A stretch of 64,000 nucleotides of DNA, taken from the NCBI GenBank assembly GCA_023634235.1, contig JAMKCF010000018.1, forward strand, positions 11,668,768 through 11,732,767, in the 5' to 3' direction. The notes under the pieces were generated by a model, which worked only from the letters and a program-made list of their open reading frames with translations, was not told the origin of the DNA and made no database searches. This DNA comes from Pisaster brevispinus. Its lineage: Eukaryota; Echinodermata; Asteroidea; Forcipulatida; Asteriidae. The position numbers were made by a program, and so were the translations under genes. This document shows positions 1 to 12,172 of the stretch, one piece after another. Numbering within the stretch: the stretch's first letter is position 1; every line of letters begins with the position of its first letter.

Positions 1-63
1 TTAACTTTACAATTCTACAACTTTAAACAGACTAATTAAAGATCTCAAATTGGTCTACGTCCA

Positions 64-242
64 GGGCCCTTTTTCATAAAACCTGTAAGCACAGAAAAAT
101 ATTGCTTAGCAGAAACTGGTTACCAGCCAAAATTTCATAAAGTTTACATTGTTATGACTGGTGCCCCTCTCGTTTTATGCTTAGCATAAAACAAAATTGC
201 TAAGCAGTATTTTGTGCTTAACAGCTTTCTGAAATTTGGCCC
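64..242. repeat. MITE-like inverted-repeat element (GGGCC family)
   Basis: The left end (GGGCCCTTTTTCATAAA) and the right end (TTCTGAAATTTGGCCC) are inverted repeats, and both arms carry inward motifs of the type TTGCTTAGCA and GTGCTTAACAG. The element is about 180 bp and has no coding capacity. A relative with the same plan (CCCAATTTCATAGAGC and TGCTTAAGCAGC) lies at 53588-53778, which supports a dispersed family. It is probably a non-autonomous DNA transposon; the superfamily is unassigned. Confidence 0.6.
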
Positions 243-1542
243 AGTATGTTAAGCATCGGTTGAGTACTCACCAGTTTGGTTTGTTGGGTTAACCAAAATA
301 CACAGCTGGAGTGTCTAAGAAGATCGCAACGTGAAGCTTTCAGAGTCCTATGAAACCATAAAGATTACAGAGACCTCCTAATCTGACTGCAATGAGCTGA
401 ATAATTCCCCGCTGTCAGTGTCTCTTCTTAAAGTTGGGAGAGTCCATTTGAAATTATGGTAGTCTCCGAGATTGGTTCCTCCTAATAGGAACAACTTAAG
501 AAATGCTGACCAGCTTACTGTAGAGCCAGCACTTTTAAACAACATCTGTATTTCCACTTAACAAGTCTGCTCAACCACAAATTAAGCATTTTTTTTAATC
601 TGTTGGGTTTTGTTTTCTTTAACAACTCATTGGCTGGTCCAGTATTTCAGTTTTTAGTTGTTCAAGATTTCAATTAGAACAAACAGGAAACTGAGAACAG
701 ACTCAAAATTTTCGTTACGAAAGACTTCAATACTCGAGGCTCTAAGGTGACGAAATTTTGATAATTTATCTAAAACGAAGAAGTTGACAACCCGAAATTA
801 GTTTCAGTAGTAAGGTACTAAGTTGACTTATTACGGTATCCACTTTTAGTTTCAGTAAAGCATCTTGAAGAGATCAAGGCGACAATTTGACATCTTAGAT
901 TCAATAAGTCGACTTCAAGGGACAAATTAATATCTTAATTAGAGTAAGTCAACTTGATGGGATAATTTCTCATAATTTGGATATTACCTGTAGCTCCGTA
1001 CCTATCCGATATCTGCTTTAGAAGTCCACTTGTCTCCACAAGTTGTTCTTTTTGTCTCCGGCTTAAATTTCATTAAGCAAAACCTGCATGACTGAGGTAA
1101 TTGAAAACCGTTGGGATGCTAGGTGGCAGCAGATCCACCAGGTCAATCTATTCTCTGAGAGAAAAGACATGTGTGTACTCAATTCTATGTAAACAGTAGT
1201 GCTAATTGAGTTCTTAGAGTGTGAGCTTTTTGTAACGCGCGCCCTCTAGTGTCAATTAATTGTCATTACAGAAAGTTGCAGATCTAGACTGGTCCCCTGT
1301 ATTTATCCACAAGGATAAAGAAACGCACCAGTCTTACAAACAAATGGTTTCCTTGGCTAGACTTGCCGTGACGTAACTTTTTCAATCTCTGTTATGATTG
1401 GCCCGAAGTGATGAAGTTTTGCCATCTTCTACTACTATCTCGCTCTTGCACTTTCGATCGTCAGCTGCTTGGGTTTAATGTTTGTATTATAATGTATCTC
1501 TGTCTGTGTGTACATAGTGATGAAGAATCATTATGTTTAACC
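243..1542. other. Intergenic stretch, nothing recognised
   Basis: AT-rich sequence with stop codons in all frames. I see no convincing exon, RNA gene or tandem repeat. Confidence 0.5.
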
Positions 1543-2389
1543 TATGGTGGCCCTGAAGGGACATCGCATATCGCAAACGTGTGCGCATACGTATGCGATG
1601 TCGCGAAATTTATCGCGAATGTGTGCGCACACGTATGCAATGTCGTGAAACAATTCGTGAATATGTGCGTATACGTATGCAATGTCGCGAAATTTATCGT
1701 GAATATGTGCGCACACGTATGCAATGTCGTGAAACAATTCGCGAATATGTGCGCATACGTATGCGACTTTATTTGCAATGTCGTGAATTTTATTGCATAC
1801 CTTTGTCGCATACCATTCAATAAAATTCCTAATAAACTGGGGAGTTGTAGCAGCTAGTCTGGAGTCGAGACACAAATAGGTATAAATAGGGGCTGACTAA
1901 TTTACCTTCGCGCGCACGCTGTTCCCCACGCTTTCCTAATAACTGACTAACTATTATACTAACCATTGTACCGCTGCTCATTTTAGTGAGAATAGTCCGA
2001 CGATTGTTCGCATGGACCTTTTATTTTGTGATATGATGTTGTACCATGCGGCTGGCCGGCTAGACATGGTCACACTAAAATGTACCTGCCTGGTACCCAA
2101 GCTCCTGCCTTGAAGTATCTTTGGTATACAAAATGGGACCGGGCCATTTGCGTACTCCCTAGGTCACTAACAAATTGCCCGCAAAATGACACCACCCCAA
2201 AGGTATGCGACAGAGGTATGCAATAAAATTCACGACATTGCAAATAAAGTCGCAAACGAGTGCGCACATATTCGCGAATTGTTTCACGACATTGCATACG
2301 TGTTCGCACACATTCGCGATAAATTTCGCGACATCGCATACGTATGCGCACACGTTTGCGATATGCGATGTCCCTTCAGGGCCACCATA
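1543..2389. mobile_element. Foldback-type inverted-repeat element with 42-bp subrepeats
   Basis: Both ends begin TATGGTGGCCCTGAAGGG and read inward as inverted repeats, about 280 bp on the left and 210 bp on the right. The arms consist of a 42-bp subrepeat with GTATGC at 1591, 1633, 1675, 1717 and 1759, in two alternating forms (GTCGCGAAATTTATCGCG and GTCGTGAAACAATTCG). The spacer between the arms is about 350 bp. TTAACC lies directly outside each end (1537-1542 and 2390-2395), a likely target-site duplication. The subrepeat length is divisible by three, so long artificial ORFs open on both strands. This is the architecture of foldback elements: long arms of tandem subrepeats and no transposase. 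Confidence 0.75.
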
Positions 2390-2650
2390 TTAACCTTAAC
2401 CGTAGTGGAGCAACCACAATGACCATCCCACACACGTAAGTATTTTGTCAACATGTGTGTATTTTAATAGTGGAATTATAGTAGTTGGCCTACCAATTGA
2501 TATTATATTTGGTAGTAAGTAGACGAAGGATACAAACACTGTACACATGAGAACAGCACGCCAACACATCCACATCCACGACACAAGTATGACTGACGAA
2601 TGGCATGCGAGGTCAAAATGGCAGGATCCTGCTATGGCATCCAACCGGAT

Positions 2651-2888
2651 CAACCTAGCTCCGATGCACTGTTCCTCCTCTAACCATTTAACGACGAAGT
2701 CAGCCTAGCTCCGATGCACTGTTCCTTTAGTAAACTAACGACGAAGTCAGCCTAGCTCCGATGCACTGTTCCTTTAGTAAACTAACGACGAAGTCAGCCT
2801 AGCTCCGATGCACTGTTCCTTTAGTAAACTAACGACGAAGTCAGCCTAGCTCCGATGCACTGTTCCTTTAGTAAACTAACGACGAAGT
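2651..2888. repeat. 47-bp tandem repeat, about five copies
   Basis: CAGCCTAGCTCCGATGCACT recurs at 2701, 2748 and so on with a 47-bp period. The last four units are essentially identical. The first (2651-2700) is 50 bp and diverged. It lies about 260 bp from the foldback element. Confidence 0.85.
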
Positions 2889-5800
2889 TCGTCACTTTGT
2901 CAAGAGGGCGTTTTGGTTACGTGATATGATAAAGTTTAGTAAACCTTTCTAATCACACGCAAAACTGGTTAAACGATAAATGGTAGGTTTTGCCAATGTG
3001 CCAATTAATAAGATAATAATTACTATTGCAATATATATTATGTAAATATAATTGTTATGGCCAATACCTTGTTTTCTTCTCTTTGATACGTCGTCGCCAT
3101 GTTGGTTGCCAAATTTGACGAATCAAATGTCTCAACGCATTCGAGTTAAACACAGACCACGCATGCGTGATTTAAACGGCAAAAATTTCCGAATTGTTCG
3201 TTGCGAATTTATGACGTCAAAATTCGTATCGCATTCGCATTCGCATGAAATCTGAACCTTGCTTAATTGACGGTTTACACCCGAACTTGCTCAAATCTGA
3301 TTGGCATACTTGGGAGTGAGGGCGCTCAGGACAGTGTTGAAATAAAGCTGGGTGCACTATACTAAATAAGCTCCCCATGCTAAATGCTAAATACTCATAA
3401 ATATTCAAAACAATTTTTAAGTCTGTCAGCCTCTTGAAAAAAAAAAGTATTTTCTGACAGCTAAATTTAATTTTTCTTTTCAAAAGTTAGGTCGGTTAAC
3501 CAAAACAAAAACACCCTTGAACTTCTAAACTGGCCAGACTTCATCTTGGAAAATTATTCCTACACCTTTAAAGAAAACATCACCGTTTTTAGAGGGCTAG
3601 TGTATCCCAAATGCTCCAGGTTGAAAATCTAAAATCCAGGGCACAATATTTTTCAACAATAGATAAAAGCCATGACCTTGCCCAACAAGTTGATGGGTTT
3701 CAGTAGTATGAAGCTCCGTGCATGAATTTCTCTCTATTAGTTTGGTGCGCATGCTTGCAGTTAAGGATAAGGCGATCAAGAACTCGACGAAAGTTCGACT
3801 TTAGTCAAGTATACGTACACACTGGGGCACAGTATCTCCATCACAACGAGGCTCTACTAGTGCTACCTCAGTTAGCTGCGTGAAATTTCCGTTCAATAGA
3901 CCCTACTGCAACCGCCTTGGACAAAAATACTGTTTCACCGCAATTTAGTCAACCGCTTTCTTGTTGTGCATGAATAAAATACATCGACGATCAGTAACTC
4001 TGAGGTTGCACTTTTAAAAAGACTTGCATTGGATCAATCTGTCAGCTTAATTCTGCTGGGAATTGCAGTTTTCCGCTCGCCAAATGTTGGAAAGTACCGA
4101 CAGTTTCCTCGAGAATATCATTCTCACAATATGTCGAAGACTCGGGAGTTATTGCACTTTGCAAATTGTGTTAAATGTTGAATAACGGTCGATTTAATTT
4201 CATTTCCGTTTGTAAATCCATTCACTGATTCTTTACAACTCTTTATTTCTTTATTCATTCATGAACACATTGAGATGAAATGCACTGACTTTGGTAATTA
4301 GCACAGTGCGTAATTTCAGGTACAGCATAGTGCTCATGGCAACGCTGTCCAATGGAAGTTGTCTAAACCGTCTAAAATCTATTCTAAATGCTTTTGCACG
4401 AGGAGAGAATTTTGCAGAAATGTTCCGTACCAATTAACCACGTTTACACTGCTATCTCTGGGCAATGCGTTGCTGCAATATGGTCCTGTAATAATTACCA
4501 ATGATGTTCGAAGCGTCCCAAGATATATTGTACATAGAAACAGTTGTCAATGTCGTAGCAGGGGGGGGGGGATGTCACCGACCAAACAAACAAGTGTGCG
4601 GGCCATGGGAAGTACAGAGAGAAGTCTGGAGTACGTTACTTGCTCACGGATGGTCAAAAAGAAAATAATAACACAAAAGTAAGTGTGACGTAATATCACT
4701 TTAAGCCACGCCCACTTTACACGAATTTGTTCCACTGATTACCATAAGCCCATAGAAGTTGCATTGAGGTAGCTATTTTTTAGAGGATTTATGCAAGAAC
4801 AGTTTCAGAATCTTTAAAAAATCATTTATTAGAAAAGCTTTTAAAGCTTTTAAATAATAAAAAGGGTACTTTGGGTAAAAATACTCAACAAAAAGTTCGC
4901 AATTTTTGGAGTCGAAAGCAGTAAAAGCTGTTTGCGTTCAGCAGATGTGCGTTTTCGTCAGCGTAGACTGACGTCATCTTCTCTGTCATTTTCTTTTAGG
5001 TCATTGTGATAACCAAGAACATGGTTTGTTTGTCTTTGCAAACTGCCACAGAATGAGCTGCATCTAGATGTTCAGGCACGTGTTCTATCATTGATTGCAG
5101 CTATTTTTAAAGGGACAGGTTCACGTGAGAATAAGAAGACTGCGGCTTTTACCGTAACAGTAGGTAGCGTCCGTAAGGATACATGAATAAATCACAAATG
5201 ATGAAAAACGTAAATGGTCGTCGGTGATCTGGACAGTCACTGCTGGGCGTTACTGCATTCTTCATTATGTTGACAAACACAATGTGAAGCAATTCAAATA
5301 GCCTGAATCTAAGACGCGCTTTACAGCTCGTTCCATTCATTGTCGTACGTTTAAAGAATGTTCCACGACAAGAATGTTGATCATTGATGAGATAGTAATC
5401 AGATTTCGTGGGGTAGTCTTCGGAAGTTATTGTAAGGTAAGAGTTAGTCTTCATGTCTAATATTTCGAAACTGTTTTCACGAAGGGAAAGACATGTCAAA
5501 ATGTTTAAGTGTTTTTTTATTTTTCTTTGTAAAGCCATCCTGAATGGCAGCATAAGCTAAATGCTCAATTTCTTATTTACATTATTGGTAATTGGGCAAT
5601 CCTGTATTGAATTTTGAGTTTTCGCCAAGAGACGGGCATCCCCAAATAACGAATGTGCAACATGCATGGTATACAAGGGCAAGTGGTTCAAGTCGTATTT
5701 TGCGTTTTGAACGCGAGGCGGGCAAATTAGCGAATGCGATCACATGACGTGGTCACCCTTCACTATGTGAAAAACATACACTTAAGATTTGCGCAAAAAA

Positions 5801-7117
5801 AGGTCAACGTGCTTTTGCGTTTTTGCGAAGAGACGGGATTGGTTGTTTGAATAAGAATTGGTTTAATTAACCATCGCTTTTTTCTTTTCTTTTTTTGCTT
5901 ACTTCTTATATTTTTAGCGATAAGAACTAACTCTTAAACAAAACATATAATTTAAACTGCACAAGAAAGTTTGAATACTGCAGTTTAGTTTCGAATTTAG
6001 CGCCTATAAAATATGAATGATTACCTTACATCGTGCTTTTAATACGTTTCGACATGCTCGTCCCTTCGTTAAAACAGTAACGATTTGCGTGGATGATAGG
6101 CTCATACCTATCATGATAGAACAGTGTTGAAGTCAGACAATAATTTATTAACACTCAATGATGTGTGCAGCGTGTTTGCTGCAGAGAAGCGTTCTTCAAA
6201 ATGACAGCCTCACTTTCAAATTAACAGAGAAAATGCCGAATATACATCCTTTGACCCTTGATTGTGTCAACTATAAATCACAGGGTCATTGTGACATCAG
6301 GCAGCAACAATCTACCTGATAAAAAATCCTATATTATATTAATTAATGCTACCAAGGTCCTTTCTCAATTGTGCTACAAATAACTGACTGGGTAATTGTG
6401 ATTGTTTAGGACAAGTCGTTTTTAAACAGGTGTTTATTTCTTTATAGTAGGCCCTATATCCATCGTGAAACTTATTAACAGCAAATTTTGTAATTATGGA
6501 GGTGTGTAACATAGGCCTTCGGTACCCGCAACCGACTATCAAGTATCGATCGAAGACTAACGATGTGATGATTTCCTAATCTTAGCGATCAATGAGAATG
6601 GGTCTGTGAGAAACAGCAGTTGAATAACCAAAATAGGTAATCTCTCAAGTGCATTGAAACCTTTATCATGTTTCAATGTGGTGGGTTTCCTTAAGCATTG
6701 TCTGTTACAAGTAAACGGTAATGATGAGCTTCGTTTCCCTCACATTTTAAGAGAGAACAAATAGTACTTGTGAGCAAGGAAAGCACCCTTGAACGACACA
6801 TGTGTATAAATATTAGCAATGTCAAGCAGTTTATCCAACTCTTGGCTCCCCAGAATCCCAATACGTTATCCTAAGATCCAGTGGGAAACAAATATCTATT
6901 TCTTGGCAATTGAAATAGTATAGAGTTACTGCAATCTAGTCATCACAATCACAACGTCACATGCAGCTGCTGTCTGCCATTGCTTACCATTTTTGGAGTC
7001 AAGTTGCATCATGGTGCAGCTATTTTAAAGTAGCTCTTTGAATTTCGTGTACTTAACATACCATTGTGTCTGACATGGAACATTTATGTCCTACGAGAAT
7101 TTTGAACCATCTATAGA
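2889..7117. other. Intergenic stretch, no supported gene
   Basis: Contains a G10 run at 4561-4570 and several short open frames. The longest (5149-5553, minus, 134 codons) shows no recognisable domain beyond a vague resemblance to the start of a CUB domain and lacks clear splice signals. I see nothing else to annotate. Confidence 0.4.
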
Positions 7118-7320
7118 TCTGGCCAATTGTGTCCGACAAACAACTAAGTCCGACCCATTACGTCCGATGGACCATTACGTTCGACCAATCCTGTCCGACG
7201 GACCATTGGACGTAATGGTTTGTCGGACGCAACGGGTCGGACATAGTGGTTTGTAGGACGTAATTTGTCGCACAAAATGGTTTGTAGGACACAATGGGTC
7301 GAACATAATGTTTCAACATT
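7118..7320. repeat. Palindromic repeat built on a GTCCGAC motif
   Basis: The left half has CCATTACGT, GTCCGAC and TTCGACC blocks. The right half carries the inverse: GGACGTAATGGTTTGTCGGA, GGGTCGGACATA, GGGTCGAACATAATG. The motif recurs roughly every 20 bp on opposite strands either side of about 7200, so the region can fold into one imperfect hairpin. It resembles the foldback elements at 1.5 and 14.6 kb in plan but not in sequence. Confidence 0.55.
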
Positions 7321-8663
7321 TTGTGTAGGCCATAAAGTTCCATTGGACATTAATGATGCGAAACACACGTACAAAGTTATGGTTAGCGTGTAGGCGCCTC
7401 GTCACCTAAAATGCGCACTACACACTGTATACCACGAGGACATCGACCTCCAAAATGACACAACCGAGATTATGAGGATGACGTTGGGCGTATTAATTTG
7501 TAAAATTGCATTGGTTTACCCGTATAGCATTGAGACAATGCACAGCAATGCTTACATTTTGAAAAAACTGCTATAAGCTTTTAAACCCAGTATCTTTTAT
7601 TCAGAACATTACCTCAATCTGTGTATGGCTCCTTTGTGAATCATCTTGGATGACTGCCCTCTACTTTCAACTTCTTATGGTTTATTAAAAATTCCAATCT
7701 TGAGTTGTTCCACTTCAGAGGCGGGAGTTCGGGACGGGTGCTTCCCCAACCTGTATAGTTATAAATATAATACTCTATACACTCTCAGTTATATGTATTT
7801 ATTTATTTATTTATTACATTCATTAACCATCTATAAAATACATTTTCATTGGAACCTTGCACACAAATGTATGTAATATTTACTTCATTCATAATTGACT
7901 ATACTTTCAAGGTATAATAATAAGTCACTTCAAATTATTATTAACAAGTCACCGAGATACTGAGAGGTGTGTCACCTAGTAAGTGATGGTCCTACATATC
8001 CGGGCATTGTTGCTGGGCACACCTCGTGAAACTAATCTAAATAAACAATTAATCACTGATATGCACAACAGATGTTAACTTTCAATCATATTTTACTTTG
8101 ACACTTTTGTTGTGCAAAACTGAGAATAAACTCATTTCGGCTTCTGACTCATTTAAACTTTTAGCAAGCATTACAGCCGGCACATTGTTTGGGGAGAAAT
8201 AACATTCGTTGTAACGTAACCCTTGAGTATCAGCTATTCCCGTCACGAATACTTTCAAACTCAGACTGCACCCGGGTACAATTGCAATTTGAATGCATTA
8301 AAAGTCAATAATTTCCATTTGGATAAAAATCTCTAGTAGGCAAATGCACATCCTCAGCGAGTGTAATTGTGGTGCAGCATATGGGACGCTGGTGACTGAC
8401 ATTACAATGAAATATATTATAACTAAATCAATCGCTTGTTGAAACTTGAGACAAAAATACCGAGACGTGTTATGAAGCATGAAGTCATCTGAAATACTGA
8501 TTTTGTCACTAGTGAATTCAATACAAATGTATTTTACTACACAGTTTTGCATGCGTGTATAATATATTATCCTGTGCTCCTGGTCTCGGTGTTGTACTGG
8601 CTATTTTGATGTAAAATATAATTTGATCTCTGCCCTCGAAACGGTAGAAATATTGTAGTGATC
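7321..8663. other. Intergenic stretch, nothing recognised
   Basis: AT-rich DNA with a short TTTA run near 7798-7812. No exon or RNA gene seen. Confidence 0.4.
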
Positions 8664-8798
8664 TGCGGCCGACTTCACGAAAATGTAAGCAAGTCCACTT
8701 GTGCAAGATTTCTTGCGTTAGTGGTGCACAACTTACGCAATCAATACTGCGCAAGTAGACTTACGCAGTGGCGTAAAGTTTTGTGAAGTCGGTGGCAG
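8664..8798. repeat. Short hairpin MITE-like element
   Basis: The ends GCGGCCGACTTCACGAAA and TTTTGTGAAGTCGGTGGC are inverted repeats about 130 bp apart. The interior has repeated ACTTACGC and GCGTAAG blocks in both orientations. No coding capacity. Confidence 0.55.
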
Positions 8799-9140
8799 GA
8801 ATCATTCAAATTTGTCAAGATTTGAGTCTCTACTTTGTCGTGGCATAAGTCAAAAACAAAGGCGACCCAAGGACTCTATTCTAGCTGTTCTCATACCGTC
8901 ATGTACGGAACACTAGTCACCCTGGAATATAAACTGCAGCCCGGAAAATTGTTGGTAACAATTTTACTCATAAATAAGCGGCAAGAGAAGAGTGCCCAGT
9001 TTTATATCGCAGGCACTGAAGGCGATCGTGGGGTTTTTTTTCGGGGCAGCGTTTTTGACCTCTCTTTGCATATTCATGAGGTGGGACTCTTCATGGAGTT
9101 GTGCTAGTTTCTCTTTCTGGATTTTAGTGCAAAGTGATAA

Positions 9141-9345
9141 CAAAGGCAAAGTACACCTTTGGTTTTTGAAACCGTTGCGTTGTTTTAATCCTGTATACAT
9201 GTACATATGTGCAATACAAGTTACCGGTGAAAATTTCATTCAAAAAGGTGATAGCGTTTTTGAGATAAATCGCAAAAAAATCTGGAGCAGTTATGTCTAC
9301 GCAGGAAGAATAATGACATTTGTGCATAACACAACAGCTTGATTT
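9141..9345 (+). repeat. Truncated copy of the ACCTTTGG MITE family
   Basis: Starts AAAGGCAAAGTACACCTTTG, continues with GAAAATTTCATTC and TCTGGAGC blocks, and lacks the right terminal repeat. Fuller copies are at 11889-12172 and 37822-38218. It ends about 210 bp upstream of the GPCR start codon. Confidence 0.65.
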
Positions 9346-9552
9346 AACTCAAACATGGGACAACATGTAGTATGCTGTTGGCATTTTATTTGACATTTTT
9401 ACTGCAGCAATTTAATTTCCTTTTTTCTTTTTGATTTATAAACAATTTGTTTTGCTATTATATTATGCAATAATTGCCATTTATGTTTGTATTTACTTGT
9501 GATAGGTTGCATCCGATAGTCGTCAACTGAGTGGTAGCTTCTAGATTACACA

Positions 9553-10785
9553 ATGGAACAACCCATCCAGCGTATGGTGCACAACTCTTCCTCTCTGATA
9601 TCATTGACCCCAGGCATCGATACATTGGGTACAAGTTTCTATAACAATGATCACATAGCTATAACAAGTACAAGTGTAGTTATTGGTTTACTAGGTATCC
9701 TTGGTAACAGTATCGTCATTTTGGTATATTTGATGAACCCTAAGATGACCCGAACCTTGACTAGTCTGTTCATCTTCCATCAGTCGTTTATTGACTTGGT
9801 TAGTTCCATCGTGTTCCTTTCAATTCGTCTGGACAAGTGGAGACCGTTACTGAGTAGCAGTGTAGCAGATATCGCATGTAGACTTTGGTACTCGGAATAT
9901 CTTCTCTGGGTGATTGTCATGACGTCTACCTTAAATCTGCTGTTGGTTTCATTGGAGCGCTACACATCCATCGCTCACTCAATATTTCATCGGAATCATT
10001 TCACTCGCAAGAAGGCTAAGCTTTCGATGTTGATGGCTTGGTTAATCAGCCTCAGCTATCAAGCCTACTGGGCGGTTGTATCCACGGCAGTAGACGGCAA
10101 GTGTGAACCTCAATGGATCGACGGAACAGCACAGACATTCTTCGGCATTTTGACCTTTTTTGTCGAGTACCTAATTCCGCTTGTATTGATGACATTTGCT
10201 TATGCTAGTATCATCTCCAGACTTAACAAACGCTGCCGTGTCTCAACTTTGAATGACACGCGTGCATATACTATGGGGGCAGTATTAACGGAGATGCCAC
10301 CGAGCAGTGCAAGTAGCACACCACGTGTGGGTAGGCAGACTAACATCCCTCCTTCAGTCACCTCAACCAACGCTCGGATTTACATGTTTTCGAAAGCCAA
10401 AAGAAATGTTGCTAAAACACTTTGTATTGTATTTGCAACCTACGTTATCTGCTGGACACCCACTGAGCTAGAATACCTGGTGTACAATCTAGGTGGACCA
10501 TTGGACTTTAATGGCTCGCTTCATCGAGTCACTGTCATCTTAGTTCTTTGTAATATGTGTGTAAACCCAATCATCTACGCTTTGAAATACCGAGAATTTC
10601 AGACAAATTTTAAGCAGATGATTTGTCGTTTAGTTTCTAGGATACGCCATTTTAGGAATTCTATTTCGGAGGGACCAGAAGTTCAACAATTTAGTTTGCT
10701 TAAATTGTCTCCGTTACCTTCACATTCTAGACAAGCCCATAACCAAGCTGATAACTTAGCTATGTCAGACCAAATATCTGTGTAG
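9553..10785 (+). CDS. Class A (rhodopsin-like) G-protein-coupled receptor, orphan, single exon
   Basis: A complete 410-residue seven-helix receptor of the plasma membrane, expected to signal through heterotrimeric G proteins. Visible hallmarks: a possible N-glycosylation site N11; GN in TM1 (N52); Asp81 in TM2; Cys109 before TM3, which can pair with Cys184 in loop 2; ERY at 135-137 (the DRY box variant); Trp163 in TM4; Pro209 in TM5; CWTP at 300-303 in TM6; NPIIY at 338-342 in TM7; then a polar tail of about 65 residues. Loop 3 (about 222-285) is Ser/Thr-rich. The first Met follows an in-frame stop at 9535-9537, with A at -3 and G at +4, a good start context. No introns interrupt it. The sequence suggests a peptide-type receptor, but the ligand cannot be read from it. 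Intronless lineage-expanded class A receptors are known in echinoderms; membership there is inference. Confidence 0.92.
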   Translation: MEQPIQRMVHNSSSLISLTPGIDTLGTSFYNNDHIAITSTSVVIGLLGILGNSIVILVYLMNPKMTRTLTSLFIFHQSFIDLVSSIVFLSIRLDKWRPLLSSSVADIACRLWYSEYLLWVIVMTSTLNLLLVSLERYTSIAHSIFHRNHFTRKKAKLSMLMAWLISLSYQAYWAVVSTAVDGKCEPQWIDGTAQTFFGILTFFVEYLIPLVLMTFAYASIISRLNKRCRVSTLNDTRAYTMGAVLTEMPPSSASSTPRVGRQTNIPPSVTSTNARIYMFSKAKRNVAKTLCIVFATYVICWTPTELEYLVYNLGGPLDFNGSLHRVTVILVLCNMCVNPIIYALKYREFQTNFKQMICRLVSRIRHFRNSISEGPEVQQFSLLKLSPLPSHSRQAHNQADNLAMSDQISV

Positions 10786-11244
10786 TATTTATGTCTATTT
10801 AAAGTTAATAGCTGTTTTTAATGTTTAAGAAACGAAATGATCATTGAACAAAAAAAGTCCAAATCTACCTGCACTCGAGGTCGATAGAACACAATGTTGT
10901 CAATTTTTGGTCCCAATCTGGCGATATTGTATTGTTTGTCAGTTATCATTTAGTAGACCTACGTAGTGGTGCAAAAAGGAAAATCTACCTTCGATAGCAA
11001 TTTTTACCTAGTTTCTTTGAAATGGTTTTTTTTTTTTATCGTTTAGTGACGAAAAGCTCTTCAACCGTGGTAAATGGTGAAACAAATCTTGTTGAAAATC
11101 GCAATAATAGTGTTATGCTAATTTGACACAAGCCACTAAATTACATGTAAGTCGAGGTAGTCGTATTTCTCAATTATTTGTTTCATTATTGACTAAATCG
11201 TTGCGGTACCCGCTGCAAAAACATAGCATTCGAACTGTCTCTAG
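10786..11244. other. 3' flank of the GPCR gene
   Basis: AT-rich non-coding sequence, presumably including the 3' UTR. I did not find a convincing AATAAA signal close to the stop codon. Confidence 0.35.
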
Positions 11245-11415
11245 CCATCGGACTATCTCAGTGGTCTAGTGGTAAGACTTCTGATCTGACAGTGCAAAGG
11301 TCGTGGGTTCGTATCTCGCCCGGGTGATTTGCCTGTGTGTTTTTTCACGGATATCGGGCAAGTACTGAGTATACAGAGCTTAATACACATCGGTGTAAGA
11401 GTAAAAACAAACTAT
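11245..11415 (+). repeat. tRNA-related SINE-like sequence
   Basis: An A-box-like stretch (CTCAGTGGTCTAGTGGTAAG) is followed after a suitable spacer by a B-box-like GTGGGTTCGTATCTCGCC, then a non-tRNA tail. The acceptor arms do not pair well. This fits a tRNA-derived SINE or tRNA pseudogene, not a functional tRNA. Confidence 0.5.
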
Positions 11416-11888
11416 AGGCCTTAATGACTAAATCTTGCTGATAGCTATGATGATGGCCTAACAAAGTTGAGATCGCGCTACAGCCAATGAGGCTGCAGGC
11501 TCCATCCCATTGTTGCATGACATTATTATAACAATCGAAACAATCGAAAAAGAAAAAGAAGTAACAAGCATTGTTAATCGAAGTTCATGAGCTCAGCAAT
11601 TGGATGGGTTAAATCTGTCTGTGCCACATACAGTTTTTAATCTACCATTCTGAGAAACAAAATATACATTTGCAACTTTTTTTGTCGGTTATGCTTAAAG
11701 ATCAATTGTGTTTTAATACCATTAAATTAAATTAAGTGAAATTGCTGTCAAAAGTGGCTCTCCGTCTTTGTGAAACGCTCTGTAGAATTGCTTTATGGTC
11801 GTATTCACGACGTTATACTGTTTTGTTTTTGCTGGAAGGGGCTTTGATGCATGTGTTGCATTATATGACTTTTACTTTTTGGATTCTT

Positions 11889-12172
11889 AAAGGCAGAATA
11901 TATACCTTTGGTTTTTGGAACCCTTCGATTGTTTTAATCCTATATAGATGTAGACATACACAATAAAACTAAATAAAGTGCAAAAATTTCATTCGAAAGA
12001 GGTAAAGTTTTTTCATGCAGAAACATTCATCTAAAAATGACATTTTTTAAAAAGGAATTGTTTGTTGAAAATGTTATTCATTATCAACAGCTACAGTGCT
12101 TCTGACTGGGTAAGTTTAAATGGTGATTATTTTTTGAAAAATACCAAAGGCATATCCCTCTCTTTCATTTCT
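11889..12172 (+). repeat. ACCTTTGG-family MITE
   Basis: The left end AAAGGCAGAATATATACCTT and right end ATACCAAAGGCATATCCC are inverted. The interior shares GATTGTTTTAATCC and AAAATTTCATTC with the copies at 9141 and 37822. No coding capacity. Confidence 0.7.

Noticed and set aside
1408..2393. Open frames on both strands with 14-residue repeats (for example MRIRMRCREIYREC)
   Set aside because: They lie inside the foldback element; the 42-bp subrepeat is a multiple of three and stop-free in several frames on both strands.
5149..5553. 134-codon minus-strand frame with a faint CUB-like start (LTITSEDYP)
   Set aside because: No conserved cysteines, no splice signals and no neighbouring exons; not enough to call a gene or pseudogene.
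11245..11330. Functional tRNA gene
   Set aside because: Box A and B are recognisable but the acceptor arms do not pair and a non-tRNA tail follows; kept as a SINE-like repeat.
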